A stretch of 38,317 nucleotides of DNA from Myceligenerans indicum (GCF_016742955.1 NZ_JABBYC010000044.1:1-38317), one strand, 5' to 3'. Positions 7,369-15,717 are shown, counted from the stretch's first letter. The notes: generated from the sequence alone by a model not told the origin. A program made the numbers and translations.

Positions 7369-8046
7369 TCAGCGCGCGCGCCGCTCCAGCCGGTCCATGT
7401 CCAGCAGCACGACGGCGCGTCCCTCGCGGCGGACCCAGCCGCGGGTGGCGAAGTCCGCCAGGGCCTTGTTCACCGTCTCGCGTGAGGCGCCGACGAGCTG
7501 GGCCAGCTCCTCCTGCGTGAGGTCGTGAGCCACGCGCACGCCGTCGTCGTTCGGCTCGCCGAAACGGGTCGACAGGTCCAGCAGCGCCTTGGCCACGCGG
7601 CCTGGCACGTCGGAGAAGACCAGGTCCGCCAGGGTCTCGTTGGTGCGGCGCAGGCGCCGCGCGAGCGCGCCGAGCAGCTGCATCGAGACGGTCGGGTGCT
7701 CGCCGATCCACTTCACCAGCGCGTCGTGGCGCAGTTCGTAGACCAGGGCGTCCGACACGGACGACGCCGACGCCGTGCGCGGGCCCGGGTCGAAGAGCGA
7801 CAGCTCCCCGAACATCTCGCCCGGGCCAAGGATCGACAACAGGTTCTCGCGGCCGTCGGCGGAGCGGCGGCCGAGCTTGATCTTGCCCGAGGCGATGACA
7901 TAGAGCCGGTCTCCGGGCTCGCCCTCCCGGAAGAGAACGTCGCCACGGACCAGGTCCACCGGGACCATCGACTCGAAGAGCGCGCGCGACTCACCGCTCT
8001 CCATGTCCGCGAACAGGGGTGCTGAGAGTACGACCTCGTCGTCCAC
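7369..8046 (-). CDS. Crp/Fnr-family regulator (GlxR-like)
   Basis: The 225-aa regulator has a cyclic-nucleotide-binding domain with FREGEPGDRLYVI, GEMFGELSLFD and the ligand-phosphate arginine in PRTASA. A long dimerisation helix is followed by a helix-turn-helix (LTQEELAQLVGASRETVNKA, about 167-186). The actinobacterial orthologs (Mycobacterium Crp Rv3676, Corynebacterium GlxR) bind cAMP and control carbon metabolism. Homologs begin VDDEV, and GTG 8046 has GTGAGGA about 9 nt upstream, so it is preferred over GTG 8061. A GGTGATCACC palindrome at 8090-8099 lies in its upstream region but is not a canonical TGTGA-N6-TCACA site. Crp close to nth matches the mycobacterial gene order, here with the prp operon inserted between. 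Confidence 0.9.
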   Translation of the reverse strand: MDDEVVLSAPLFADMESGESRALFESMVPVDLVRGDVLFREGEPGDRLYVIASGKIKLGRRSADGRENLLSILGPGEMFGELSLFDPGPRTASASSVSDALVYELRHDALVKWIGEHPTVSMQLLGALARRLRRTNETLADLVFSDVPGRVAKALLDLSTRFGEPNDDGVRVAHDLTQEELAQLVGASRETVNKALADFATRGWVRREGRAVVLLDMDRLERRAR

Positions 8047-8139
8047 CAGTGATGTCCTCACTCGTCGGGGACCAGGAGCCTGCGCGCGTGGTGATCACCG
8101 GCGCGGCATCCTGCGGTCCGTGGGTTGTTCCAGTACCCA

Positions 8140-8203
8140 GTGTGCCGCACGATCCGCGAAAACACCTCGATCGAGGTGCTTTCCGCGGCGTGGCGCGGCA
8201 CAC
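8140..8203. terminator. Nested palindrome, prpC terminator
   Basis: The core is the self-complementary 16-mer CACCTCGATCGAGGTG (8163-8178), followed on the minus strand by TTTT. It is flanked by CCGCG/CGCGG arms and an outer pair GTGTGCCGC (8140-8148) with GCGGCACAC (8195-8203). It follows the prpC stop at 8211 and precedes the crp promoter region, so it most likely ends prp transcription. Confidence 0.65.
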
Positions 8204-8210
8204 GACAGGG

Positions 8211-9332
8211 TCAGGGGACCTGACGTTCCTCGGGTCCGTTGTACTCGCACACCGGACGGATCAGGGCATTCGCTGCCCGCTGCTCCATGATGTGCGCGGT
8301 CCAGCCGGTGATGCGCGACGCCACGAACAGCGGTGTGAAGATGTTCGTGTCGAAGCCCATCAGGTGGTAGGCCGGGCCGGCCGGGTAGTCCAGGTTCGGC
8401 TTGATGTTCTTGCGTTCGGCCATCGCCTGCTCGAGGGTGTCGTACAGGTCGAGCACCTCATGCTTGCCGTAGTGCTCCACCATGTCGCCGAGCACCGCGC
8501 GCATGGTCGGCACGCGCGAGTCGCCGTGCTTGTACACACGGTGGCCGAAGCCCATGATCTTCCGCTTCGACGCGAGGGCGTCCTCCAGCCACGCCACGGC
8601 CTTGTCGGCCGTCCCGATCTCGTCGAACGTTTCCTGCACGGCCTCGTTCGCGCCGCCGTGCAGCGGGCCCTTGAGCGCCCCGATCGCGCCGGTCACGGCC
8701 GAGTGCAGGTCCGAGAGCGTCGAGGTGATGACACGTGCCGTGAACGTCGAGGCGTTGAACGAGTGCTCCGCGTACAGCACCATCGACGCCTCGAACGCCT
8801 TGACGACGGCCGGCTCGGGCTCCTCGCCGAACGCCATCCACAGGAAGTTCGCCGAGTAGCCGAGGTCGTCGCGCGGCGGCACGATCTCCTGGCCGCGCCG
8901 GCGGCGCTGGTCCAGCGCCACGACGGACGGCATGACCGCCCACAGCCGCAGCGCCTTGCCGAGCTCGGCCTCCACGGAGGAATCCTCGGCCTGTGGATCG
9001 TGGGCACCGAGGATCGACACCGCCGTGCGGCACACGTCCATGGGATGGCAGTCGTCGGGCAGTTCCAGGATCGCCGCCCTGATGTTCTCCGGCAGGGCAC
9101 GGGCCGCGCGCTCTGCCGTCGTCTGCTCGTCGAGCTGCGACGACGTCGGCAGGTCGCCGTGCCACAGCAGGTAGGCGACCTCCTCGAAGCTCACGCGCGC
9201 AGCCAGGTCCTGCACGGGATACCCGCGGTAGAGCAGGGAGTTCGTCTCTGGGTTGACCTTGGAGATCGCGCTGTGGTCGGCGACCACGCCGGCCAGGCCC
9301 TTGCGGATCTCGCTGGTGGGGGTTGCGGTCAT
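8211..9332 (-). CDS. prpC: 2-methylcitrate synthase
   Basis: A 373-aa citrate-synthase-fold enzyme that condenses propionyl-CoA with oxaloacetate. The active-site histidines are visible in SFNASTFTAR-region H (AEHSFN), GPLHGGAN and GFGHRVYK. The short length and, above all, its place as third gene after prpD and prpB support 2-methylcitrate rather than TCA citrate synthase; some promiscuity for acetyl-CoA is usual in this group. ATG 9332 has a good AAGGAG 8-9 nt upstream. It lies 40 nt after prpB and ends at the nested palindrome. Confidence 0.9.
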   Translation of the reverse strand: MTATPTSEIRKGLAGVVADHSAISKVNPETNSLLYRGYPVQDLAARVSFEEVAYLLWHGDLPTSSQLDEQTTAERAARALPENIRAAILELPDDCHPMDVCRTAVSILGAHDPQAEDSSVEAELGKALRLWAVMPSVVALDQRRRRGQEIVPPRDDLGYSANFLWMAFGEEPEPAVVKAFEASMVLYAEHSFNASTFTARVITSTLSDLHSAVTGAIGALKGPLHGGANEAVQETFDEIGTADKAVAWLEDALASKRKIMGFGHRVYKHGDSRVPTMRAVLGDMVEHYGKHEVLDLYDTLEQAMAERKNIKPNLDYPAGPAYHLMGFDTNIFTPLFVASRITGWTAHIMEQRAANALIRPVCEYNGPEERQVP

Positions 9333-9372
9333 GCTGTCACTCCTTCGTGAGGTGCTGGTGGGGGAGAGCGGT

Positions 9373-10296
9373 TCAGTGCTGGTGGTTCTGTCCCGGCTCG
9401 TAGGTGAACACCGCCGAGTCGAAGTGGTTGTAGCCGGCGTAGTCGACGAGCTCGTACAGCCGGGCCCGGGTCTGCATGTCGCCGACGACGGCGTCCTGCG
9501 TGCCGTCCACGGTCAGCGTGTCCAGGGCGCGCTCGGCCGCGCCCATCGCCATCCGCAGGAGCGTCACCGGGTAGATCACGATGCGCGCCCCGGCATCGCC
9601 CAGCTGCTGCACGGTGAACAGCTCGGACTTGCCGAACTCGGTCATGTTCGCGAGCACCGGCACGTCCAGGGCCGAGGCCACGGCCTCGAACTCGGACAGG
9701 TCCCTCATGGCCTCGGGGAAGATCGCGTCCGCGCCGGCGTCGGCCAGGGCCTTGGCCCGGTCGATCGCGAGACGCAGCCCGCGCTCGCCCGGCTCGGTGC
9801 CGCGCACGTCGGTGCGCGCCATGATGAGGAAGTCCGGGTCGCGACGGCCGTCGACGGCCGCTCGCACCCGGCGCACGGCCTCACCGAGCTCCACGACCTC
9901 CTTGCCGTCCAGGTGCCCGCAGCGCTTGGGGTTCACCTGGTCCTCCAGGTGCATGCCGGCGACACCGGCGTCCTCCATCGTCTGCACGGTGCGGGCGACG
10001 TTCATCGGCTCGCCGAACCCTGTGTCGGCGTCCACCAGCGTGGGCAGGTCGGTGACCCGCGCGATCTGGCCCGCGCGGCCGGACACCTCCGACAGGGTGG
10101 TCAGCCCGATGTCCGGCAGCCCGAGGTCCGCCGACAGGACGGCGCCCGAGACGTACACGCCGTCGAACCCCTTGTCCTCGATCAGGCGCGCGGACAACGG
10201 ATTGAACGCGCCGGGGAATCGCAGGATCTCACCCGAGGTGAGCGCCTCGCGGAAGGCCCGGCGCTTGGCCGCCGGCGTCTCGCGGCTGAAGAGCAT
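9373..10296 (-). CDS. prpB: 2-methylisocitrate lyase
   Basis: The 307-aa member of the isocitrate lyase/PEP mutase superfamily cleaves 2-methylisocitrate to pyruvate and succinate. Visible hallmarks are VDADTGFGEP (Mg-binding), HLEDQVNPKRCGH (the K-R/K-C-G-H catalytic loop) and NMTEFGKSE. The length is normal for PrpB and much shorter than isocitrate lyase. The ATG at 10296 shares one base with the prpD stop (TGATG), so the genes are translationally coupled. Confidence 0.93.
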   Translation of the reverse strand: MLFSRETPAAKRRAFREALTSGEILRFPGAFNPLSARLIEDKGFDGVYVSGAVLSADLGLPDIGLTTLSEVSGRAGQIARVTDLPTLVDADTGFGEPMNVARTVQTMEDAGVAGMHLEDQVNPKRCGHLDGKEVVELGEAVRRVRAAVDGRRDPDFLIMARTDVRGTEPGERGLRLAIDRAKALADAGADAIFPEAMRDLSEFEAVASALDVPVLANMTEFGKSELFTVQQLGDAGARIVIYPVTLLRMAMGAAERALDTLTVDGTQDAVVGDMQTRARLYELVDYAGYNHFDSAVFTYEPGQNHQH

Positions 10297-11855
10297 CAGC
10301 GCGCCTCCGCTCCGGCGGCGGCCGGCACGCCGGCCATGTCGAACAGCCCGCGCGGCGACTCCACGCCCTCCAGGAGCCCCGGGCGCGCGACGATCGTCAG
10401 CTCCCGGACCTCGGCCGGCGTGAGCTCCGGCAGACGCTCGGCCAGATCGAGGAAGCGCGTGATCTCCGCGTCCTCCAGGACGCCCTCGGCCAGGGTGCGG
10501 AACTTGGCCACGTAGTTCTCCCGGGCGAACGGCCGGGCGCCGAGCGGATGCGCGTCGGCGACGGCGATCTCCCGGACGATCTTCTCCCCCGAGGCCGTGG
10601 TGATCTCCACGCGGCCGCCGAACGCCTTCTCGGCGGGGTCCGTCGAGTGGTAGCGGCGCGTCCAGGCCGGGTCCTCGGTGGTGGTGACCTTGCGCCACAG
10701 CTCGACCGTGTCGGGACGCTGTGCCCGCGCCGGTGCGTACGAGTCCACGTGGTGCCAGCCGCCGTCCTGCAGCGCGACCGTGAAGATGTACGGCACGGAG
10801 TGGTCGAGCGTCTCGCGGGAGGCGGTCGGATCGTACTTCTGCGGGTCGTTCGCGCCCGAGCCGATGACGTAGTGGGTGTGATGGCTCGTGTGCAGCACGA
10901 TGCTCTCGATGTTCGCCGGGTCGCGCAGGTCCGGCCGTTCGGTGCCCAGGGCGCGCGCCAGGTCGATGATCGCCTGCGCCTGGTACTCGGCCGAGTGTTC
11001 CTTGGTGTACGTGTCCAGGATGCCGGTACGCGGCTCGCCCGCGCCGGGCAGCACGACGTCGTACGCCGCGTCCGGGCCGTCCAGCAGCCACGCGACCACG
11101 CCGTCCTCGCCCTCGTAGATCGGCTCGGGGGAGGTCTGGCCGCGCATCGCGCGGTCGATCGCCTCGACCGCGAGCTTGCCCGCGAACGCCGGCGCGTGCG
11201 CCTTCCACGTGGAGATCTGACCCTTGCGGGACTGACGGGTGGCCGTCGTGGTGTGCAGCGCCTGGCCGATCGCCTGGAACACCGTCTCCGTGTCGAGACC
11301 GAGCATCGTGCCGATACCGGCCGCCGCGCTCGGCCCGAGGTGGGCGACGTGGTCGATCTTGTGCTTGTGCAGGCTGATCGCCCGCACCAGGTCCACCTGG
11401 ATCTCGTAGCCGGTGACGATCCCCCGCAGCAGAGCGGCACCGTCCGCGCCCGCATGCTGGCCGGCAGCGAGGATCGGCGGGATGTTGTCGCCCGGATGGG
11501 AGTACTCGGCGGCCAGGAACGTGTCGTGGAAGTCGAGCTCCCGCACGGCGACGCCGTTCGCCCAGGCAGCCCACTCGGGGCTGAAGGTCCGGTCCGTGGG
11601 AAGGCCGAACACGGTCGCACCCGGCGTGTACGGGTGAGCCACCGCCTGCGCGCGGGACGCGACGCCCGGCGGGCGGGTCAGGCTGGCCGCCGCGACCGAC
11701 GCGTTGTCGATGACGCGGTTGACGACCATGTCCGTGACCTCGGGCGTGGGCGCGACCTGGTCGGTCGCCAGCTGCGCGAGCTTCCACGCGAGCTGGTCCG
11801 TGCGCTCGAGGTTCTCCGCACTCTTGTAGACGCGGAGGTGATGGGTGTACGGCAT
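10296..11855 (-). CDS. prpD: 2-methylcitrate dehydratase
   Basis: The 519-aa MmgE/PrpD-family protein dehydrates 2-methylcitrate in the methylcitrate cycle. Visible family features include RELDFHDTFLAAEYSHPGDN (about 111-130), KIDHVAHLGPSAAAG and KAHAPAFAGK. It is first in the prpD-prpB-prpC unit. The hydratase step (AcnB/AcnA-type) is not encoded here, so a general aconitase probably completes the cycle. ATG 11855 has GGGAGAG about 8 nt upstream. No dedicated PrpR activator is adjacent. Confidence 0.93.
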   Translation of the reverse strand: MPYTHHLRVYKSAENLERTDQLAWKLAQLATDQVAPTPEVTDMVVNRVIDNASVAAASLTRPPGVASRAQAVAHPYTPGATVFGLPTDRTFSPEWAAWANGVAVRELDFHDTFLAAEYSHPGDNIPPILAAGQHAGADGAALLRGIVTGYEIQVDLVRAISLHKHKIDHVAHLGPSAAAGIGTMLGLDTETVFQAIGQALHTTTATRQSRKGQISTWKAHAPAFAGKLAVEAIDRAMRGQTSPEPIYEGEDGVVAWLLDGPDAAYDVVLPGAGEPRTGILDTYTKEHSAEYQAQAIIDLARALGTERPDLRDPANIESIVLHTSHHTHYVIGSGANDPQKYDPTASRETLDHSVPYIFTVALQDGGWHHVDSYAPARAQRPDTVELWRKVTTTEDPAWTRRYHSTDPAEKAFGGRVEITTASGEKIVREIAVADAHPLGARPFARENYVAKFRTLAEGVLEDAEITRFLDLAERLPELTPAEVRELTIVARPGLLEGVESPRGLFDMAGVPAAAGAEAR

Positions 11856-11881
11856 TCTGTGCTCTCCCGATGCAATCCCGA

Positions 11882-11908
11882 TACGACGTCGTAGCGTCGT
11901 CCAGCCTA
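11882..11908 (-). promoter_or_regulatory. prp promoter with operator-like palindrome
   Basis: On the minus strand a TAGGCT -10 (11908-11903) would place the start near 11896. The perfect 12-bp palindrome TACGACGTCGTA (11882-11893) lies directly downstream, about 27 nt before prpD. A repressor bound there would block initiation or escape. No -35 is obvious, and the binding protein is unknown. Confidence 0.45.
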
Positions 11909-12016
11909 TGCCGTGAATCTGACGTGATGGTTCCTGCAACCCCACGGAACTTTGCGCGAACTTCGCCTGCGCGGATCCACGGCCCCGCTGCCGTACGCGC
12001 GGGGCAGGGCGGTCGG

Positions 12017-12022
12017 TAGTCT
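12017..12022 (+). promoter_or_regulatory. -10 box TAGTCT, nth
   Basis: TAGTCT is followed by 7 nt and GTG 12030. It supports the GTG over the upstream in-frame start at 11952, which would lie before this box. Confidence 0.5.
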
Positions 12023-12029
12023 GGCGTGC

Positions 12030-12770
12030 GTGGCGTCGTCGGACACCGCCGCCCTGCCGGAGACCACGCCGACCGGGGAGAGCCGGCTCGCGCTCGTGCG
12101 CCGTGCCCGGCGGATCGACCGGGTGCTGGCCGACACCTACCCCCAGGCGCGTGCCGAGCTGGACTTCACCACGCCCCTCGAACTGCTCGTCGCGACCGTG
12201 CTGAGCGCCCAGACCACGGACGTGCGGGTGAACGCCACCACGCCCGCCCTGTTCGCGAGGTACCCGGACGCCGCGGCCTACGCGGCGGCGGACCCTGAGG
12301 AGCTGGAGGAGATTCTCCGGCCGCTCGGGTTCTTCCGGGCCAAGGCCAAGGCGGTCATGGGGCTCGGCAAGGCGCTCGCGGAACGGTTCGGTGGAGAGGT
12401 GCCCGGACGCCTCGCGGACCTCGTGACGCTCCCCGGGGTGGGGCGCAAGACGGCGAACGTCGTGCTGGGCAACGCGTTCGGTGTGCCGGGGATCACCGTC
12501 GACACGCACTTCGGGCGGCTCGCGCGGCGCCTCGGGTTCACCGCCGAGGAGGATCCGGTGAAGGTCGAGCACGCGGTGGGCGAGCTGTTCCCGCGCAAGG
12601 ACTGGGTCATGCTCAGCCACCATCTCGTCTGGCACGGGCGCCGGGTGTGCCACGCGAAACGGCCGGCCTGCGGAGCGTGCCCGGTGGCGCGCTGGTGCCC
12701 GTCGTCGGGGACCGGCGAGCAGGACCCGGTCGCCGCGGCCGCCCTCGTGCGGACCTCCGGACCCCGCTGA
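12030..12770 (+). CDS. nth: Endonuclease III (DNA glycosylase/AP lyase)
   Basis: The 246-aa base-excision repair enzyme removes oxidised pyrimidines. The helix-hairpin-helix LPGVGRKTANVV carries the catalytic Lys, and the catalytic Asp is in TVDTHFGRL. The [4Fe-4S] ligands follow as C-x6-C-x2-C-x5-C (VCHAKRPACGACPVARWC) near the end. The start is set by the promoter position. The gene converges with the alpha/beta hydrolase gene (24 nt between stops). Confidence 0.95.
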   Translation: MASSDTAALPETTPTGESRLALVRRARRIDRVLADTYPQARAELDFTTPLELLVATVLSAQTTDVRVNATTPALFARYPDAAAYAAADPEELEEILRPLGFFRAKAKAVMGLGKALAERFGGEVPGRLADLVTLPGVGRKTANVVLGNAFGVPGITVDTHFGRLARRLGFTAEEDPVKVEHAVGELFPRKDWVMLSHHLVWHGRRVCHAKRPACGACPVARWCPSSGTGEQDPVAAAALVRTSGPR

Positions 12771-12794
12771 CGCCCGTGCCGCCCCGACGGCGGC

Positions 12795-13763
12795 TCAGCG
12801 CGCCACGAGGCCCAGGGCGTGACGCTCCGCCACCGGGCGGAGCCAGCTCAGCAGGATCTCCGTGACCTCGGCGGGAGCCTCCTCCGGGAGGAAGTGGCCC
12901 GCGCCCGCGACGGCGTCGTACCGGAAGTCGCGCGCCAGGCGTGCGGCGTCCAGGTCCGCGCTCTCCGGCCGGACCAGGCCGTCCAGGGACCCGTGGACCT
13001 GGAGTGCCGGGACCGTGAGCGGCCGGCGCACCGCGGCGCGGAGCTGGTGTCCCGAGGCGCGCGACGCGGACCTGACCGCCCAGCGCAGGGCCTCCATCGC
13101 GGAGTGTGCCGCGAACGGGATGCGCAGGACGTCGCGGTACCTGGCCACGGCTTCCGGAGCGAACGGCACCGCCGCGCCGTGCGCGAGGACCTGGGCGACG
13201 AGGGAGCCCCCGGTCAGCGCCCTCTCGGGGAGTGTCGGCAGCTGGTAGAAGGCGAGATGCCGCAGTGCCAGCGGGGTCAGCGCCGCGCGCCCGGAGACCA
13301 CGACGCGCGCCGGGTGCGGGGCCCCCAGTGCGGCGACCCCCGCGACGACGCGCGGATGAAGGGCGGCCACGCCCCAGGCGAGCACCCCGCCGGTGCCGTG
13401 TCCGACCACGATGGCACGTTCCCGGCCCAGCGAGCGCACCACGCCGGCGACGTCGCTCGCACGTGCCAGGACGTCGTAGCCGCCGGGCGGCTTGTCCGAG
13501 GCGCCGGAACCGCGCACGTCCATCGCGGCCACGCGGTAGCCGGCCTCGGCCAGCGCGGGGATCTGATGACGCCACGCCCACCAGAACTGCGGGAAGCCGT
13601 GCAGGAGCACGACCAGTGGCGCGAGCCGGTCGGCGGGACCCGCGACGGCGACATGGAACCGGGACCCGCCCGAGGCCACCATCTCGTGCCGCCACGGCCC
13701 ATCGGGCAGCGCGACGGCGATATCGCTCGGGGGAGTGCTCGGAGTCCGGGACGCCACGGTCAC
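12795..13763 (-). CDS. Alpha/beta hydrolase, EphE-like, atypical nucleophile elbow
   Basis: The 322-aa protein has the alpha/beta-hydrolase layout of epoxide hydrolases and haloalkane dehalogenases: oxyanion HGFPQFWW (about 55-62), DVRGSGASD, a nucleophile elbow, and a C-terminal His in GAGHFLPEE. The elbow reads VVGHGTGG where GHDWGG or GxSxG is expected, so the usual Asp/Ser is Gly, followed by Thr. An alpha/beta hydrolase close to nth recalls mycobacterial ephE. Activity as a normal hydrolase is doubtful. GTG 13763 lies 6 nt after a TAGGTT box. Confidence 0.8.
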   Translation of the reverse strand: MTVASRTPSTPPSDIAVALPDGPWRHEMVASGGSRFHVAVAGPADRLAPLVVLLHGFPQFWWAWRHQIPALAEAGYRVAAMDVRGSGASDKPPGGYDVLARASDVAGVVRSLGRERAIVVGHGTGGVLAWGVAALHPRVVAGVAALGAPHPARVVVSGRAALTPLALRHLAFYQLPTLPERALTGGSLVAQVLAHGAAVPFAPEAVARYRDVLRIPFAAHSAMEALRWAVRSASRASGHQLRAAVRRPLTVPALQVHGSLDGLVRPESADLDAARLARDFRYDAVAGAGHFLPEEAPAEVTEILLSWLRPVAERHALGLVAR

Positions 13764-13769
13764 GGTTCG

Positions 13770-13775
13770 AACCTA
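13770..13775 (-). promoter_or_regulatory. -10 box TAGGTT, alpha/beta hydrolase
   Basis: TAGGTT on the minus strand lies 6 nt before GTG 13763 with no Shine-Dalgarno between. Confidence 0.5.
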
Positions 13776-13863
13776 TCCGTTCCGTGGTCGGGCCGCGGGT
13801 CGGTCGTGGGGTGAACTTGCCCGGTCGAGAAGAGGTCAGCAGGTGTGGGCGCGTCCCCGGGGC

Positions 13864-14721
13864 CTACCGCGGGGACCGCGGTGTGCTGCGCGAGGACGTC
13901 CGGCGGGACCCGGCCGCGGGCTTCGCGGCCGCCGCACCGGCGTCGCCGGCGGGCTTGGCCTCCTTGGCGTCGGTGGCGGGCTTGTCCGTCTCGGCGGCCT
14001 TGTCGCCCGGCGTCGTGTCGTCGGCGTCGTCCGCCTCCGCGGTGCGCTCCTTGGGTGGGTCGAACCGGTAGCCGACGTTGCGGACGGTGCCGATGAGTTG
14101 CTCGTGCTCGGGGCCGAGCTTGGCGCGCAGGCGGCGCACGTGGACGTCCACCGTGCGGGTGCCGCCGTAGTAGTCGTAGCCCCAGACCTCCTGGAGGAGC
14201 TGCGCGCGGGTGAAGACACGACCGGGGTGCTGGACCAGGTACTTGAGGAGCTCGAACTCCTTGTACGTCAGGTCGATCGGACGGCCGCGCAGGCGTGCGG
14301 TGTAGCCGCCGGCATCGATCGCGAGATCACCCGCGGCGATCTCCTGCTGGGACTCCTCCGCGGGACCGCGTGCCGAATGCTCGACGACCAGCCGCAGCCG
14401 GGCCTCGACCTCGGCGGGCGAGGCGGACTCCAGCAACAGGTCGTTCGCGCCCCACTCGTGCGTGACGACGGTGAGGCCGCCCTCCGTGAGGACCAGGACC
14501 AGCGGGACGGTGAGGCCCGTGGCATGCAGCAGACGACAGGTCGTACGGGCGGCGACCAGGTCGCGGCGCGCGTCAAGCAGAACGACATCGGCATCCGGGG
14601 CGTCCACGAGAGCGGACGGTTCCATGGGCAGCACGCGGACCCGATGAGACAGAAGCCCCAGGGCCGGGAGTACATCAGCCGATCCGCCGTTGGCGGGTGT
14701 GAGGATCAACAACTCTGCCAT
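13864..14721 (-). CDS. glnR: GlnR-type winged-helix response regulator with long tail
   Basis: The 285-aa protein matches actinobacterial GlnR, the orphan regulator of nitrogen assimilation. It has an atypical receiver (about 1-115, with VVLLDARRDLVAAR), followed by TARLRGRPIDLTYKEFELLK and the diagnostic GYDYYGGTRTVDVHVRRLR. Unlike typical GlnR, which ends soon after VGYRF, about 60 Ala/Lys/Asp-rich residues follow from position 228. ATG 14721 has AGGAGG 9 nt upstream. A GlnR-box-like site lies about 55 nt upstream, suggesting autoregulation. No kinase is adjacent, as usual for GlnR. Confidence 0.88.
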   Translation of the reverse strand: MAELLILTPANGGSADVLPALGLLSHRVRVLPMEPSALVDAPDADVVLLDARRDLVAARTTCRLLHATGLTVPLVLVLTEGGLTVVTHEWGANDLLLESASPAEVEARLRLVVEHSARGPAEESQQEIAAGDLAIDAGGYTARLRGRPIDLTYKEFELLKYLVQHPGRVFTRAQLLQEVWGYDYYGGTRTVDVHVRRLRAKLGPEHEQLIGTVRNVGYRFDPPKERTAEADDADDTTPGDKAAETDKPATDAKEAKPAGDAGAAAAKPAAGSRRTSSRSTPRSPR

Positions 14722-14773
14722 CGACGCACCTCCTCTCGCCGGTCAGGCTCTGCGGAAGTCTGCCTTGTTACTT

Positions 14774-14789
14774 GTTGCGTGCATGTTAC
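14774..14789 (-). promoter_or_regulatory. Candidate GlnR box
   Basis: On the minus strand GTAAC (14789-14785), 6 nt, then GCAAC (14778-14774) fits the GTnAC-N6-GaAAC half of a GlnR box. A second GTTAC is at 14767-14771 on the plus strand. The rest of 14722-14960 is locally AT-richer and holds no gene; an inverted pair GGTCA/TGACC is at 14818-14834. Confidence 0.4.
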
Positions 14790-14947
14790 ACGTCCTTTTC
14801 CTGGACACGATCTGCGAGGTCATGACACGTGACCAGGTTGTGAAGCAAGCGTTGCACGCCACACGGCCGGAGCGCGCGGGGCCACGCGGGGTGAAATGGG
14901 GTGAGGTTCGGTCCGGGGTGTCCATGCGGTGCGACTCGGCCATCTGG

Positions 14948-14953
14948 AACACT
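14948..14953 (+). promoter_or_regulatory. -10 box AACACT, membrane protein gene
   Basis: AACACT keeps only A2 and T6 of the -10 consensus, but the 7-nt gap to GTG 14961 matches the other leaderless-type starts. Confidence 0.3.
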
Positions 14954-14960
14954 CTGGGGC

Positions 14961-15701
14961 GTGTCTGTGTCATCCCGTGCCGTGACGACCGCCGTGCTCG
15001 CCGCGGCCGTGGCAGCCGGCGCCTACGTCGAACCCCGCCCGCTCGCCCTCGTGGGGGTCGCCGGCCTGCTGGTGGTCCTGGTCTCCCTCGGCTGGCCCCG
15101 GATGCTGCGGCTCCCCGCCCCGGGAGGCTCCCGGCTCGTGGTCCTGCTCGGCGGTCTCGGCGCCGTCGCCACGACCTGGTACACGCCGAGCGAGCCGGTG
15201 CTGCGGCACCTGCCGACGATCATCGCGATCGCGTTCGTGCTGGCCTTCCTCGCCGAGATGATGCGGCGCGACGGACGCCGCCGCCTGACCGAGTCCGTGA
15301 CGGGGACCGTGTCGGGGATCGTCGTCGCCGTGTGCGCCTCGGGCTGGGTCGCCGCGGCACGTACCGACGCCGGTGCGATGCTCGTGGCGACCGCCGCGTT
15401 CGCGCTGGCCATCGCCGCCGCGTCGGCGGCCCTGCCCCTCAAGGGGTGGCGCGCGCTCGCGCTGGCGGTCATCGCGGCGGTGGTGACGGGCGGGGGCGTC
15501 GCGACCGTGCTCCCCTCCATGGACACGGTCAGCGGTGCCTGGACCGGTGCCGTGGCGGGAGTCGTGGTGGGAGGCCTCCATCTGCTGCTCGAACGCCTGC
15601 CCGCCCTGAGCGGGCGGCTTGCCGGCCTGTCGGCGGCGACGGTTCCCGTGACCGTGACCGGCATGTTCGTCTTCGTCGTGGGGCGCCTGGTCATCCTGTG
15701 A
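14961..15701 (+). CDS. Integral membrane protein, unknown function
   Basis: The 246-aa protein is very hydrophobic, with about seven predicted spans (for example residues 8-24, 29-44, 57-70, 81-95, 115-132, 137-156, 162-180). A short basic cytosolic loop EMMRRDGRRR lies mid-protein and the sequence ends FVFVVGRLVIL. I recognise no transporter family. It is divergent from glnR and converges with the FUSC gene, 16 nt between stops. GTG 14961 is chosen from the -10 spacing; GTG 14967 is possible. Confidence 0.7.
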   Translation: MSVSSRAVTTAVLAAAVAAGAYVEPRPLALVGVAGLLVVLVSLGWPRMLRLPAPGGSRLVVLLGGLGAVATTWYTPSEPVLRHLPTIIAIAFVLAFLAEMMRRDGRRRLTESVTGTVSGIVVAVCASGWVAAARTDAGAMLVATAAFALAIAAASAALPLKGWRALALAVIAAVVTGGGVATVLPSMDTVSGAWTGAVAGVVVGGLHLLLERLPALSGRLAGLSAATVPVTVTGMFVFVVGRLVIL

Positions 15702-15717
15702 CGGTGCTCCGCCTCGG

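Noticed and set aside
8090..8099. GGTGATCACC as a Crp/GlxR autoregulatory site
   Set aside because: It lacks the TGTGA-N6-TCACA layout; kept only as a remark on the crp gene.
8211..9332. Calling this gene gltA (TCA citrate synthase)
   Set aside because: The 373-aa length and third place in a prpDBC unit favour 2-methylcitrate synthase.
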